12,357 nt of DNA from positions 1 to 12,357 of the forward strand of contig CAJXVF010000018.1 in assembly GCA_913060845.1 (NCBI GenBank), in the 5' to 3' direction. Both the position numbers and the translations under genes were made by a program. Below are positions 1-8,007 of the stretch, piece by piece. Source of the stretch: an uncultured Alphaproteobacteria bacterium (GTDB lineage Bacteria; Pseudomonadota; Alphaproteobacteria; Bin95). Every line of letters starts with the position of its first letter. Positions within the stretch are counted from its first letter, which is position 1. A model generated the notes under the pieces. It had not been told where the DNA came from and did not search any database. It was given only the letters and a program-made list of their open reading frames with translations.

Positions 1-49
1 ACGAGATGTAGAGAGGTCTCGTGGGCTCGGAGATGTGTATAAGAGACAG
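1..49 (+). other. Untrimmed Illumina Nextera i7/read-2 adapter (not genomic)
   Basis: Bases 1-7 (ACGAGAT) match the end of the P7 primer. Bases 8-15 (GTAGAGAG) sit where the i7 index belongs and match the Nextera index I recall as N707. Bases 16-30 (GTCTCGTGGGCTCGG) are the read-2 adapter stem, and bases 31-49 are the 19-base Tn5 mosaic end finishing in AAGAGACAG. Genomic sequence therefore starts at about base 50. The mosaic end here is a library-preparation artefact and not evidence of a Tn5 element. Any reading frame that starts inside this stretch is spurious. Confidence 0.98.
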
Positions 50-1337
50 CCAGCGGCGCCACGACTTCGTTAATCTCTACTGGCGTGTTGCGAACACCAG
101 ACGGAAACGCCGTCGCATCCAGGCCATCCTTAGTTGGGCGCGCACCTGTTCCGCCCGTGTGGAACGTATTCATGGCGAATGGCGTCGCGTCGCCATAGTC
201 ACCGTCAACAAGGCCATGACCACCCATCAGAACTGGGTTCCAAAGGCAGGACGTGCCTTCCGCCGGCACGCGATCCGGGATGATCTGGTTCAGGCAGCCG
301 AATACGACATCTGGCAGCATCTGCCCCGTCACATGCCGCGCCGTTACGGCACAGGGTCTTGGCGCATTCAAAATACAGCCCTCAGGTGCTGTGATCTGGA
401 CAGCAGCAAGTGAGCCCGCATTATTCGGAATCTCGTTCCCCACCGCGCAGCGCACGCCAAAACTGGCATAGGCTTCCGTGTAGGTGATCGGCACATTGAT
501 GCCGTAGGAAGACACAGGCGAAGTGCCTTTGAAGCAGACGCTAATCGTGTCATCAGAAATCGTCATTTCAGCGACGAGATCGAGCGCGCTTTCATAGCCA
601 TCAACCCGCATGGCGTTTTTGTAGACACCGTTCGGCAGTTTCGCGATCTCCGCCGCCATGCCTTTGCGGGATGCATCGATGATGTGATCCGCGAGGCCAT
701 CAATGCTCGCCAATCCGAACTCAGCCATCATCGAAACTAACCGCTTGGACCCAACAGCGTTGCAAGCGACCAGCGAATACAAATCACCCTCAACCTCAAC
801 CGGATTGCGGACATTGTGGGCAATAATATCCAACACCATCCGGTTCATCTCACCGCCAAGCGCTAGGGGCATGATGGGGATATTAATGCCTTCTTCGTAG
901 ACCTGCCGCCCGTCTGGCCCAAATCCGCGCCCGCCAACATCAACGACATGGGTCGTGCAAGCGAACAGCGCAACGATTTCGCCATTCCGCCAGGTTGGCG
1001 TCACAACGGTGAAATCATTCAGGTGTCCTGTGCCGAGCCACGGGTCATTGGTGAGATAAACATCCCCTTCTCCCATAGTCGCCAGCGGATATTTGGCGAT
1101 GAAATGCTGGACCGAAGCTGCCATGGCATTCACATGTCCAGGCGTTCCTGTCACGGCCTGGGCGAGCATCCGTCCACGGGTGTCATAGACCCCTGCGGAT
1201 ATATCTCCCGCTTCACGGGCCGAGGTTGAAAATGCCGTTCGAACAAGTGTTTGCGCCTGCTCTTCCACTACAGACAGCAAGCGGTTCCATTGGATTTGCA
1301 GGCCAATTTGGTCAAGTGCGTTTGAAGACTCAGCCAT
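50..1337 (-). CDS. hyuB: Hydantoinase B / oxoprolinase beta-type subunit, C-terminus missing
   Basis: This is the B subunit of an ATP-dependent hydantoinase / 5-oxoprolinase-type enzyme, which with HyuA opens cyclic amide rings such as hydantoins or oxoproline in the cytoplasm. About 429 codons are open from the ATG at 1337 down to the adapter junction, without a stop. Family signatures are visible: the N-terminal REAGDISAGVYD stretch (41-52), TNDPWLGTGHLNDF (96-109, the family's NDPxxGxxHLxD motif), HVVDVGG (130-136), RNPVEVEGDL (177-186) and GGTGARPTKDG (395-405). HyuB proteins usually run to 520-600 residues, so roughly the last 100-150 are absent because the contig ends, not because the gene is broken. 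The start overlaps the hyuA stop as TGATG, with AGGGAG seven bases upstream, so the two are probably translationally coupled. The true substrate cannot be told from sequence. Confidence 0.95.
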
Positions 1338-3433
1338 CAGGAGGCTCCCTGCTTGCGGGTCAAAATAATGTATCCGCGCCCATCAATCGCCGCATCGAAT
1401 ATTGATGTAACGACAGTGGTTGTTTGCGATTCTACAATCAGCGCCGGTCCATTGATCCGGTCCCCAACTGCCAAATCCATGCGCTGAAACAGGCCAGCAT
1501 CGACGAAATCTTGCTTTGCTGGATCAAATACGGACCGGGTGGCGGTTGGCTTACGCAGTGTGCCATCGACAGTCTGATTGTCAGCGGCTGCTGTGGCTGC
1601 GGGCTTCGTTGAAACCGTCACTGTCCAACTTAAGATTTCTGGTTCCATATTTGGAACGGTTTGGCCGTAGAGGCTCCGATACGCGGTATCAAACGCCTCC
1701 CGCAACATAGGCGCATCTTTGGGTGTTAAAGGTCTGTCCGGCAGTGGCGTCGTGATCTCATGTCCCTGCCCGACGTAACGCATATATGCGACACGCGTTT
1801 CATCCAATTCTGCACCGGGTGCGCCAGACTTCACGACAGTTCGAGCCTCATCGCTCATGGTATCAAGCAATTCGTTTGCCCCTGCGGCGTCGAACCCATC
1901 AAGACGCATATATCGACTGCGCACCACTTCATATGAGATCGGCGCCCGTAGGAACCCAACGGCAGACCCGACGCCCGCCCCGCTCGGCACAATAACACGG
2001 TCCAGGCCTAGCTTTTCGGCCAGCCGCGCTGCATGCAAAGGCGCTGCACCACCAAAGGCGATCATGGCGCGTTCGGAGATATCTTTGCCCCATTCAATGG
2101 CATGAACACGGGCCGCATTCGCCATATTCTCATCCACGATCTCAGCGACCGCGTAGGCTGCAAGCGGCGCTGAAAGCCCCATCGCACCACCGATTTTGGC
2201 TTCCACCACCGCACCGGCTTTATCCGGCGATAACTTTACATTGCCGCCAGCAAACAACGCCGGGTCAATCTTACCAAGCATTACATCCGCGTCTGTCACC
2301 GTTGGCTCGGCACCGCCAAGGTCATAGCAGGCTGGGCCGGGATCGGAACCAGCACTTTGCGGACCAACGGCGAGTCGACCCATGCTGTCGATTGAGGCAA
2401 TGGAGCCACCGCCTGCGCCAATCTCAACCATCTCAATCGCCGGAATGCGGACAGGCACACCGCTGCCTTTCATATTCCGGTAGGCGCGCGCTACCTCGAA
2501 TGTTCGCGTGGCCAGGGGTGCGCCATCATCGATGAGGCAGAGCTTTGCTGTCGTACCACCCATGTCATAGGAGACGACGCTGTTTAAGCCCAATTCCTTC
2601 GCCACTTCCGCCGCCAGAATAGCGCCGCCCGCAGGACCAGACTCGACCAGTCGGATTGGATAGCGCATGGCGTTCTCTAGGGTCGTAAGGCCACCGCCAG
2701 ATGTCATCAGCAGGAATGGACAGCCGAAGCCTTGCGATTTCAGGCTTTGATCCAATTCCCGCAAATACCCGGCCATTCTAGGCTGCACATAGGCATTGGC
2801 GCAGGTGGTTGATTGCCGCTCGTATTCCCGGATCTCGGGGCAAACATCGCAGGATAGCGAAATCGGCAAATCGGGATACGCCTGTCGAATGATCTCCTGA
2901 ACGCGCAGTTCATGGGCCGGATTTGCGTAGGCATGCAGCAGCCCAACCGCGATAGCTTCAATCTTGTGCTTCTGGATTAGCGGTAGGATCGCCTCAACAG
3001 ATGCGTCATCCAGCGCCAGCAAAGCCTCGCCCTGTGCATTCAGGCGCTCCCGGACAGACCATCGCAATTGCCTGGGTGCCAGTGGGCTTGGCCGGTCGAT
3101 ATTGATGTCATACTGCTCAAACCGGTTTTCCAGCGCCATCTCAACAGCGTCACGGTGGCCTTCCGTCGTGATCAGCGCAATCTTGGCCCCTTTGCGTTCG
3201 ATAATGGCGTTCGTAGCCAGTGTCGTGCCATGGATCAGCAGTGCGATCTCAGAAGCTGCGACGCCAGACTCTTCCAATGCTCGACCAACCCCATCCATAA
3301 CGCCCTTTTCAGGTGCGGAGGGCGTGGTCAACACTTTTGCAGTGGTCTGCTGACCGCCATGTTCAAGCACAACATCTGTAAAAGTGCCGCCGATATCTAC
3401 GGAAAGGCGGGGACCGGAAGATGCATCAGTCAT
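1337..3433 (-). CDS. hyuA: Hydantoinase A / oxoprolinase alpha-type subunit
   Basis: This is the 698-residue A subunit, the usual length for the family, of an ATP-dependent hydantoinase or N-methylhydantoinase; it carries the ASKHA-type nucleotide-binding fold and partners with HyuB. The N-terminal phosphate loop DIGGTFTD lies at 13-20. GTTLATNAIIER (69-80), CPEIREYERQST (198-209), the second phosphate motif YDMGGTTAK (289-297), GAGGGSIASID (339-349) and GPQSAGSDPGPACYD (357-371) follow in the expected order. A conserved GGAAPLHA motif and a C-terminal beta-rich domain close the protein. The ATG at 3433 puts the phosphate loop at its normal distance from the N-terminus; no strong Shine-Dalgarno is visible. 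It is the first gene of a two-gene unit with hyuB. Substrate choices in this family include 5-oxoproline, hydantoins, N-methylhydantoin and, for the acetone carboxylase branch, ketones; the sequence alone fits the hydantoinase/oxoprolinase branch best. Confidence 0.96.
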   Translation of the reverse strand: MTDASSGPRLSVDIGGTFTDVVLEHGGQQTTAKVLTTPSAPEKGVMDGVGRALEESGVAASEIALLIHGTTLATNAIIERKGAKIALITTEGHRDAVEMALENRFEQYDINIDRPSPLAPRQLRWSVRERLNAQGEALLALDDASVEAILPLIQKHKIEAIAVGLLHAYANPAHELRVQEIIRQAYPDLPISLSCDVCPEIREYERQSTTCANAYVQPRMAGYLRELDQSLKSQGFGCPFLLMTSGGGLTTLENAMRYPIRLVESGPAGGAILAAEVAKELGLNSVVSYDMGGTTAKLCLIDDGAPLATRTFEVARAYRNMKGSGVPVRIPAIEMVEIGAGGGSIASIDSMGRLAVGPQSAGSDPGPACYDLGGAEPTVTDADVMLGKIDPALFAGGNVKLSPDKAGAVVEAKIGGAMGLSAPLAAYAVAEIVDENMANAARVHAIEWGKDISERAMIAFGGAAPLHAARLAEKLGLDRVIVPSGAGVGSAVGFLRAPISYEVVRSRYMRLDGFDAAGANELLDTMSDEARTVVKSGAPGAELDETRVAYMRYVGQGHEITTPLPDRPLTPKDAPMLREAFDTAYRSLYGQTVPNMEPEILSWTVTVSTKPAATAAADNQTVDGTLRKPTATRSVFDPAKQDFVDAGLFQRMDLAVGDRINGPALIVESQTTTVVTSIFDAAIDGRGYIILTRKQGAS

Positions 3434-3592
3434 AGGGCGGATAATCCAATATTAGCGCGTTAGCAGGTGTAAGATGGAATGCGCGAGTAAGACTCGTTAC
3501 CCTGCATCCTATGCTGCCCACCTTACGCTGTGTCGGCAAAGTCTGGCGAGCCCACAATTTTGATTTCGCCGCCATTGGAGCCCACCTCGCTT
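3434..3592. promoter_or_regulatory. Divergent intergenic region between hyuA and the SLOG gene
   Basis: The start codons of hyuA (minus) and the SLOG-family gene (plus) face away from each other here, so promoters for both are expected. A short inverted repeat, CGAGT-aag-ACTCG, lies at 3484-3496; it could be an operator half-site pair or chance. I cannot assign a convincing -35/-10 pair in either direction. If the SLOG gene starts at the GTG at 3530, the region shrinks to 96 bases. Confidence 0.4.
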
Positions 3593-4240
3593 ATGCTGTT
3601 TCTGAACCGGACTGCCCATATTCTCCATGACGACAATGCGCGCGTATTCGATACCGTCGGCCGTGTATGGCGTCGTGTGCCGGAAAGTGCCGAAGGCGGA
3701 TCGGAGATTGAGCTGTTTGACGCCGTCCGCTGGCTGCAACGGGAGAGTGGCAAGCCTGCCCGCGCTCCTATATCCATCGCTGGCCCACGTGATGCATCAG
3801 CAGCCGAACTTGCCGATGCTGAAGCGCTTGGCCATGGCGTTGCTGAACTCGGCCTATCGGTCCTGTGCGGAGGATTGGAAGGGGTTATGACTGCGGCGGC
3901 CAAAGGTGCCCACGCGGCTGGCGGCACCGTGATCGGGCTCCTTCCGGATGCTGATTGGCGCGCTGCAAATCCCTACATCACCGTCTCCTTAGCCAGCGGC
4001 GTTGGCATGGCACGAAACGTATTGATTGCAGAGGCAGGGCTGTGTTTAGTAGCGGTTGGCGGCGGATATGGGACCATGTCCGAGATGGCCTATGCCAAGC
4101 AGTTCGAGAGACCTGTGATCGCCCTTCAATCAGCACCTACAATGGACGGCGTAGATAGGCTTGGGTCCGTTGAGGATGCGCTGACAGCCATTGCCCGAGT
4201 CGCATTAAACATGGACGGAACAGAGACGGCTTGGCGTTGA
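3593..4240 (+). CDS. SLOG / TIGR00725-family nucleotide-binding protein
   Basis: This Rossmann-like protein belongs to the SLOG superfamily, related to LOG phosphoribohydrolases and to TIGR00725 proteins; its reaction is unknown. Numbering from the ATG at 3593, the core starts with ISIAGPRDAS (60-69), followed by VLCGGLEGVM (90-99), GLLPDADWRAANPYITV (115-131) and VGGGYGTMSE (155-164). The last is the counterpart of the LOG PGGxGTxxE motif, with the proline replaced. About 55 N-terminal residues precede the core, as in other proteins of this type. The reading frame extends back to a GTG at 3530, giving 236 residues instead of 215. I prefer 3593 because it is an ATG with GGAG twelve bases upstream, while the extra residues look unconserved and the GTG has no ribosome site; the choice is uncertain. 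The gene converges on the SelD-fusion gene with only four bases between stop codons. Confidence 0.85.
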   Translation: MLFLNRTAHILHDDNARVFDTVGRVWRRVPESAEGGSEIELFDAVRWLQRESGKPARAPISIAGPRDASAAELADAEALGHGVAELGLSVLCGGLEGVMTAAAKGAHAAGGTVIGLLPDADWRAANPYITVSLASGVGMARNVLIAEAGLCLVAVGGGYGTMSEMAYAKQFERPVIALQSAPTMDGVDRLGSVEDALTAIARVALNMDGTETAWR

Positions 4241-4244
4241 GCGT

Positions 4245-6431
4245 TCAGCCTAGCGTTAGCGCATGGTCACGCCCACTTGCCGCGCGGACTTCACCAATTA
4301 CCGCAGCATCTTCGTATCCAGCGGCTTTGAGGCGTTCAACGATATCCGCAGCACTGTCTGCAGGCACAGTGGCGGCAAGCCCGCCTGACGTTTGCGGATC
4401 AAATAACAACCGTGCGCGAGCGCCATCAACTGGGCCAGAAATGCGTTCTGCAAATGCGGCATTGGCCGGTGCCATCGTGCTTTCGACGCCCGCCGTTACC
4501 AATGCCTCTGCCCCAGAAATGAGCGGAAGTGCGGATAGGTCCAAGCTGAAGGATACATTGCCCGCATCCGCCATCTCAATCAGGTGACCCGCAAGACCAA
4601 ACCCGGTTACGTCCGTCAGGGCTGATGCCTTTGCGTCCGCCAATACTGCAGCCGCATTAGCGGACGATTGCCGCATCTGTGCAATTGCAGCCTCAACAAC
4701 AGACGCGTCAGCGACCCCACGCATGTCCCCCGCCATAATCGCCCCGACGCCAAGCGGCTTCGTCAGGATCAAGGCATCGCCAGGCTGCGCACCGCCCTTT
4801 CGTTTCAATTCGTCCAGCGGTGCAAAACCATTTACTGAGAGGCCTAGCGATAGTTCCGCCCCCTCCCCAGTATGGCCGCCGATCAATACAGCGCCTGCAT
4901 CATCAAGCGCCTTCGCCACACCTGACAGGAGTTGCAGCAGATCCCGCTCCGTCGCTGCTTCCCCGGCATGGGGCAGGATGGCTGTCACCAAAGCGCTGTG
5001 CGGGGCGGCACCCATCGCATAGAGGTCACTCAGCGCATGGATCGTTGCTATTTCACCAAACAGATATGGGTCATCCACAATCGCCCGAAATTGATCGACT
5101 GTTTGTACGAGGGCCTGACCCGGCGGCGGCATTAAGACCGCCGCATCATCGCCAGCGCCCATAGTGACACCATCTGCCGTCTTCAGGTTCAGGCGCTGCA
5201 GAACGCGCTTCAAAATAGGACTTGCGACCTTTGCGCCGCACCCGCCGCATCGCATGATTTCGGGCGTGTCAGATTTGCTTGCTTTCGGCAGTACCTGCTG
5301 CATGGGCGGAAGTACCTGGTAGCGCTGCATCCAGCGCCTGTCGATCCAGTCCTTCCAGGTCCAAGCCCATTTTCCGCTGGCCGCAATCCCGCCATAGGAG
5401 ACAACGGCACCGCCATCACCGGTGGACATCAATGCCAAGGTTTTTGTTTGCGGCTGCCAGGCTTCCAGCGGTTTACCTAACGCTGCGCGGCGCAGGTTCT
5501 CCGCCAATGCTGGCCCCTGACGCACCGCATAAACCCCAGACTTAGGCAATGGCTTAGGCTGGAAATGCGCGCAATCCCCTGTCGCGAACACCTCTGGGTG
5601 GCTCGGACTGTGCAGGAATTGGTTGATTGTGATGAATCCGCCATCATCAGTGCCGAGACCTGATTGGGTTGGCCAATCTGGCGCTGCAGCACCTGTCGCC
5701 AGGATCGTAACGTCTGCCGGGACCTGTCGACCGTCCTGCAGTTGGACAGCTTTGCCCGTCACCTCAATCGCGTCCGACCCAAGCGTGACCTCAACCCCAG
5801 CATCGCTAAGCGCACGCTCCATACGTTTAGCCACAGCGGGGCTATGGCCCGAGAGCACGCATTCATCTTTGCAGACCAGTGTTACTCGTAGATCAACGCC
5901 CTGCTTCTGAAAGCGCCGCCGCATCGCGAGCGCTGTTTCAACGCCCCCAGCACCGCCACCAATAACGGCAAGGGCAGCGCCAAACTCTAATGTTTCTTCT
6001 AGTTCAGACAGTCGTGTAAGAAACGAACCTAGCGGCTTGATCGGCAATCCAAATTCCGCTGCCCCTGCGATATTGGCTTTAGGCGGTGTTGAGCCGATGT
6101 CGAACGACACGAAGTCATAGGCAAGTGGTGGACGGTCTTCAAAAAGCACTTCCTGACCTACAGGATCAAGCCCGGATGCAGCCGCTCGGATCAACTGAGC
6201 GCCGGACCAACGGGTGAGTTTTCCATGATCAATATGACATTCATCATGGCTATAAACGTCGCGTAGAAGGCCAGGTAACATACCGGAATACGGCGTCATA
6301 ATATCCCGCGCGATCAACGTGATGCGCACACCGGGTTCTGGCTTCATGCCAAACATCTTCAGGACGGCGACATGGGCGTGGCCGCCGCCGATCAGGACGA
6401 TATCGCGTTCAATGGGGGCGCTTGGCTGCAT
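4245..6431 (-). CDS. selD: NDH-2-like flavoprotein fused to selenide, water dikinase (SelD)
   Basis: The 728-residue protein joins two enzymes. Residues 1 to about 375 form a pyridine nucleotide-disulfide oxidoreductase resembling type II NADH dehydrogenase: FAD-binding IVLIGGGHAHV (11-21), NAD-binding AVIGGGAGGVE (155-165) and the FAD-contact motif VFATGDCA (281-288). After a linker around 378-392 comes a full SelD, which makes selenophosphate from selenide and ATP. It has RCGGCGAK (394-401) with C398 and K401 matching the catalytic Cys17 and Lys20 of E. coli SelD, GAGDDAAV (425-432), VDQFRAIVDDP (445-455), IGGHTGEGAE (517-526), LTDVTGFG (605-612) and LFDPQTSGG (676-684). The catalytic position is cysteine, not selenocysteine. 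Fusions of this kind are known in proteobacteria and some algae; a redox role in supplying selenide is a common guess but unproven. No selA, selB, selC or tRNA 2-selenouridine synthase gene is in the window, so the use of selenophosphate is open. The ATG at 6431 lies 73 bases after the amidohydrolase stop. Confidence 0.95.
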   Translation of the reverse strand: MQPSAPIERDIVLIGGGHAHVAVLKMFGMKPEPGVRITLIARDIMTPYSGMLPGLLRDVYSHDECHIDHGKLTRWSGAQLIRAAASGLDPVGQEVLFEDRPPLAYDFVSFDIGSTPPKANIAGAAEFGLPIKPLGSFLTRLSELEETLEFGAALAVIGGGAGGVETALAMRRRFQKQGVDLRVTLVCKDECVLSGHSPAVAKRMERALSDAGVEVTLGSDAIEVTGKAVQLQDGRQVPADVTILATGAAAPDWPTQSGLGTDDGGFITINQFLHSPSHPEVFATGDCAHFQPKPLPKSGVYAVRQGPALAENLRRAALGKPLEAWQPQTKTLALMSTGDGGAVVSYGGIAASGKWAWTWKDWIDRRWMQRYQVLPPMQQVLPKASKSDTPEIMRCGGCGAKVASPILKRVLQRLNLKTADGVTMGAGDDAAVLMPPPGQALVQTVDQFRAIVDDPYLFGEIATIHALSDLYAMGAAPHSALVTAILPHAGEAATERDLLQLLSGVAKALDDAGAVLIGGHTGEGAELSLGLSVNGFAPLDELKRKGGAQPGDALILTKPLGVGAIMAGDMRGVADASVVEAAIAQMRQSSANAAAVLADAKASALTDVTGFGLAGHLIEMADAGNVSFSLDLSALPLISGAEALVTAGVESTMAPANAAFAERISGPVDGARARLLFDPQTSGGLAATVPADSAADIVERLKAAGYEDAAVIGEVRAASGRDHALTLG

Positions 6432-6480
6432 ACTGGGCTCTAACGTAGCGGGGGGCCGATTGGTAGCCCGGATATGCGTC

Positions 6481-6496
6481 CGAGGCCTAGCCCTCG
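6481..6496 (-). other. Small hairpin in the gap before the selD-fusion gene
   Basis: Arms CGAGG and CCTCG, five bases each with a six-base loop, lie just downstream of the amidohydrolase stop (6505-6507). No T-tract follows on the minus strand, so it does not look like an intrinsic terminator. It may be chance or a weak processing or attenuation structure between two genes that otherwise look co-transcribed. Confidence 0.25.
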
Positions 6497-6504
6497 TAAC
6501 GGAC

Positions 6505-7944
6505 TTATGAAAAGCCAGACATCGGAAAGCTTAGCGGTGCCAGTTTACTAATCGTCCGCCCAGCCCAATCACGCTCTGACGTTAGGGCCGCGGCCCGCTT
6601 CTGTGCTTCTTGTAGAGCCTGCGTTGCGGCTTCCAGATCAATCGTCAGGCATTCACCGTTGCGCACAATCGCGTCGCCATTGACGAACACGTCTTTGATT
6701 GGCCGCTCTCCAGCAACGAACATCAAGCTCCGTAGCGGATCATAAAGTGGCTTCATCGACCGGTCGCTGACATCCACCAGCACGACATCTGCCTTGGCAC
6801 CAACGCTCAGGCGGCCAATGTCATCCCGGCGGAGCGCTTTGGACCCGCCAATGGTTGCCGCTTCGAATACATCACTGGCAAATGTATCATCCAAACGGCC
6901 AGCCGCAGCGCGGGCCAGATAGACGGCATTCCGCATTTCCTCAATAAAATTATGAGGATATGTGTCCGTCCCGATACCAAGATTGATGCCGTTCCGCTTG
7001 TACTCGCCAAAGCTACGAAGATTGATGCCGCGCTTGCCGAAAACCGTTGGGCAATGGGCGACGGTGGCGCCCTTGTCAGCAAGCAGGCCCAAGTCCTTGC
7101 GTGTTGGCCAATGCACCCAGGGATGATGATCGAGGAAGATGCCATGGCCGATGATTGAGCGTTCATCCAATGCGCCAACCTCATCCAGCCATTGAACCGG
7201 CGTCATGCCGTGGCGGCGCTGCATTTCCTGGAACTCAGTCATGCTTTGGGCGCAGTGGATCTGGAAGGGCAAGTTCCGTTCTGTGGCGTGGTCGTGAGCG
7301 TCACGCAGAAGGTCTGCGCTGCATGTATCTATCTGAGAGGGCGTGACCATCCCGGACAAACGCCCAGATGGGTGCTGCCTTGCGCTCTCGACCAAGCGCA
7401 TTGCAGCGTCAAAAGCTTGGCGGCCTGCTTGATGGTCCCATTCGTATTCAAGACTATGACCATCCTTCGTCAGCCAGCGCGCATCGCGAAACATGGGTAC
7501 AATGCAGGCGCGCAGCCCGCTATCAGCCAGAATATCTAGCCAGCCTTCGAATGGTACGGACAAATCAACAACAGTCGTGACACCAGAAAGCATCAATTCC
7601 GCCATCGCCACCTGAACGGCGGCGCGCATGCCTTCTGGATCATTACCGATGGTCGTCAGGAATTCGTACAGCGAGGAATGCCAGAAACCGGGACTGAGCG
7701 TCTCGTCTGTCATGCCTTTACGCAGCGGCTCGCTGGTCGGATGTGTTTGGATATTGACCATGCCTGGGAGGGCTAAACGCTCCGAACCATCAATTTCCTG
7801 CGCGAACGGGCCTTCATAAGATTTGCCAGCAAACAGGATACCGCTCGCATCGAACGCTATATCAATGCCGCGCGCGTATTCATGGCGACCTTGGGTACCA
7901 TTCCATACAACGGCCCAATCCGTATTCCGAACAACCGTTACCAT
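6505..7944 (-). CDS. Divergent ATZ/TRZ-type amidohydrolase
   Basis: This 479-residue metal-dependent hydrolase belongs to the amidohydrolase superfamily, of the cytosine deaminase / chlorohydrolase / SsnA type, which deaminates or hydrolyses N-heterocycles in the cytoplasm. The barrel landmarks are PGMVNIQTH (60-68), IHCAQS (229-234), IGHGIFLDH (265-273), VAHCPTVF (295-302) and GIGTDTYPHNF (323-333), and the composite C-terminal beta domain carries VGAKADVVLVD (381-391). Two expected active-site positions differ. The first histidine of the HxH metal motif is Gln66 (QTH), and the usual acid of the HxAE motif is Gln233 (HCAQ). His68, His230, His267 and Asp327 are kept. The start is the ATG at 7944, preceded by a strong GAGGAGG seven bases upstream; an in-frame ATG at 7983 would place that ribosome site inside the coding region. 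It lies 63 bases after the cytochrome b561 gene and 73 before the SelD fusion, so it is probably co-transcribed with both. Substrate unknown. Confidence 0.88.
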   Translation of the reverse strand: MVTVVRNTDWAVVWNGTQGRHEYARGIDIAFDASGILFAGKSYEGPFAQEIDGSERLALPGMVNIQTHPTSEPLRKGMTDETLSPGFWHSSLYEFLTTIGNDPEGMRAAVQVAMAELMLSGVTTVVDLSVPFEGWLDILADSGLRACIVPMFRDARWLTKDGHSLEYEWDHQAGRQAFDAAMRLVESARQHPSGRLSGMVTPSQIDTCSADLLRDAHDHATERNLPFQIHCAQSMTEFQEMQRRHGMTPVQWLDEVGALDERSIIGHGIFLDHHPWVHWPTRKDLGLLADKGATVAHCPTVFGKRGINLRSFGEYKRNGINLGIGTDTYPHNFIEEMRNAVYLARAAAGRLDDTFASDVFEAATIGGSKALRRDDIGRLSVGAKADVVLVDVSDRSMKPLYDPLRSLMFVAGERPIKDVFVNGDAIVRNGECLTIDLEAATQALQEAQKRAAALTSERDWAGRTISKLAPLSFPMSGFS

Positions 7945-7951
7945 CGCACTG

Positions 7952-7958
7952 CCTCCTC
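7952..7958 (-). promoter_or_regulatory. Strong Shine-Dalgarno fixing the amidohydrolase start
   Basis: On the minus strand this reads GAGGAGG and stands seven bases before the ATG at 7944. It is the best ribosome-binding site in the window and rules against the in-frame ATG 13 codons upstream. Confidence 0.85.
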
Positions 7959-8007
7959 TTCCGACTGGACAAAGCATAGGCATTTGAAGGTGCAGCTGGA
8001 AAGTGCG

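Noticed and set aside
31..49. Tn5 mosaic end as evidence of a transposon
   Set aside because: It is contiguous with P7 and index sequence, so it comes from library preparation.
21..413. Plus-strand ORF starting MGSEMCIRDS
   Set aside because: Its first residues are the translation of the Nextera adapter, a peptide start often seen as a database contaminant; the rest is antisense to hyuB.
948..1229. Plus-strand ORF of 93 codons
   Set aside because: It lies wholly inside hyuB on the opposite strand, shows no family motif and has no ribosome site.
3484..3496. Inverted repeat CGAGT-aag-ACTCG as a firm operator
   Set aside because: Five-base arms are expected by chance in a window this size; noted only within the intergenic entry.
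3509..3927. Minus-strand ORFs over the SLOG gene
   Set aside because: They are shadows of the SLOG reading frame, which carries recognisable nucleotide-binding motifs.
4245..5270. Selenocysteine in the SelD active site
   Set aside because: The active-site codon reads as cysteine within an uninterrupted frame, so no UGA recoding is needed.
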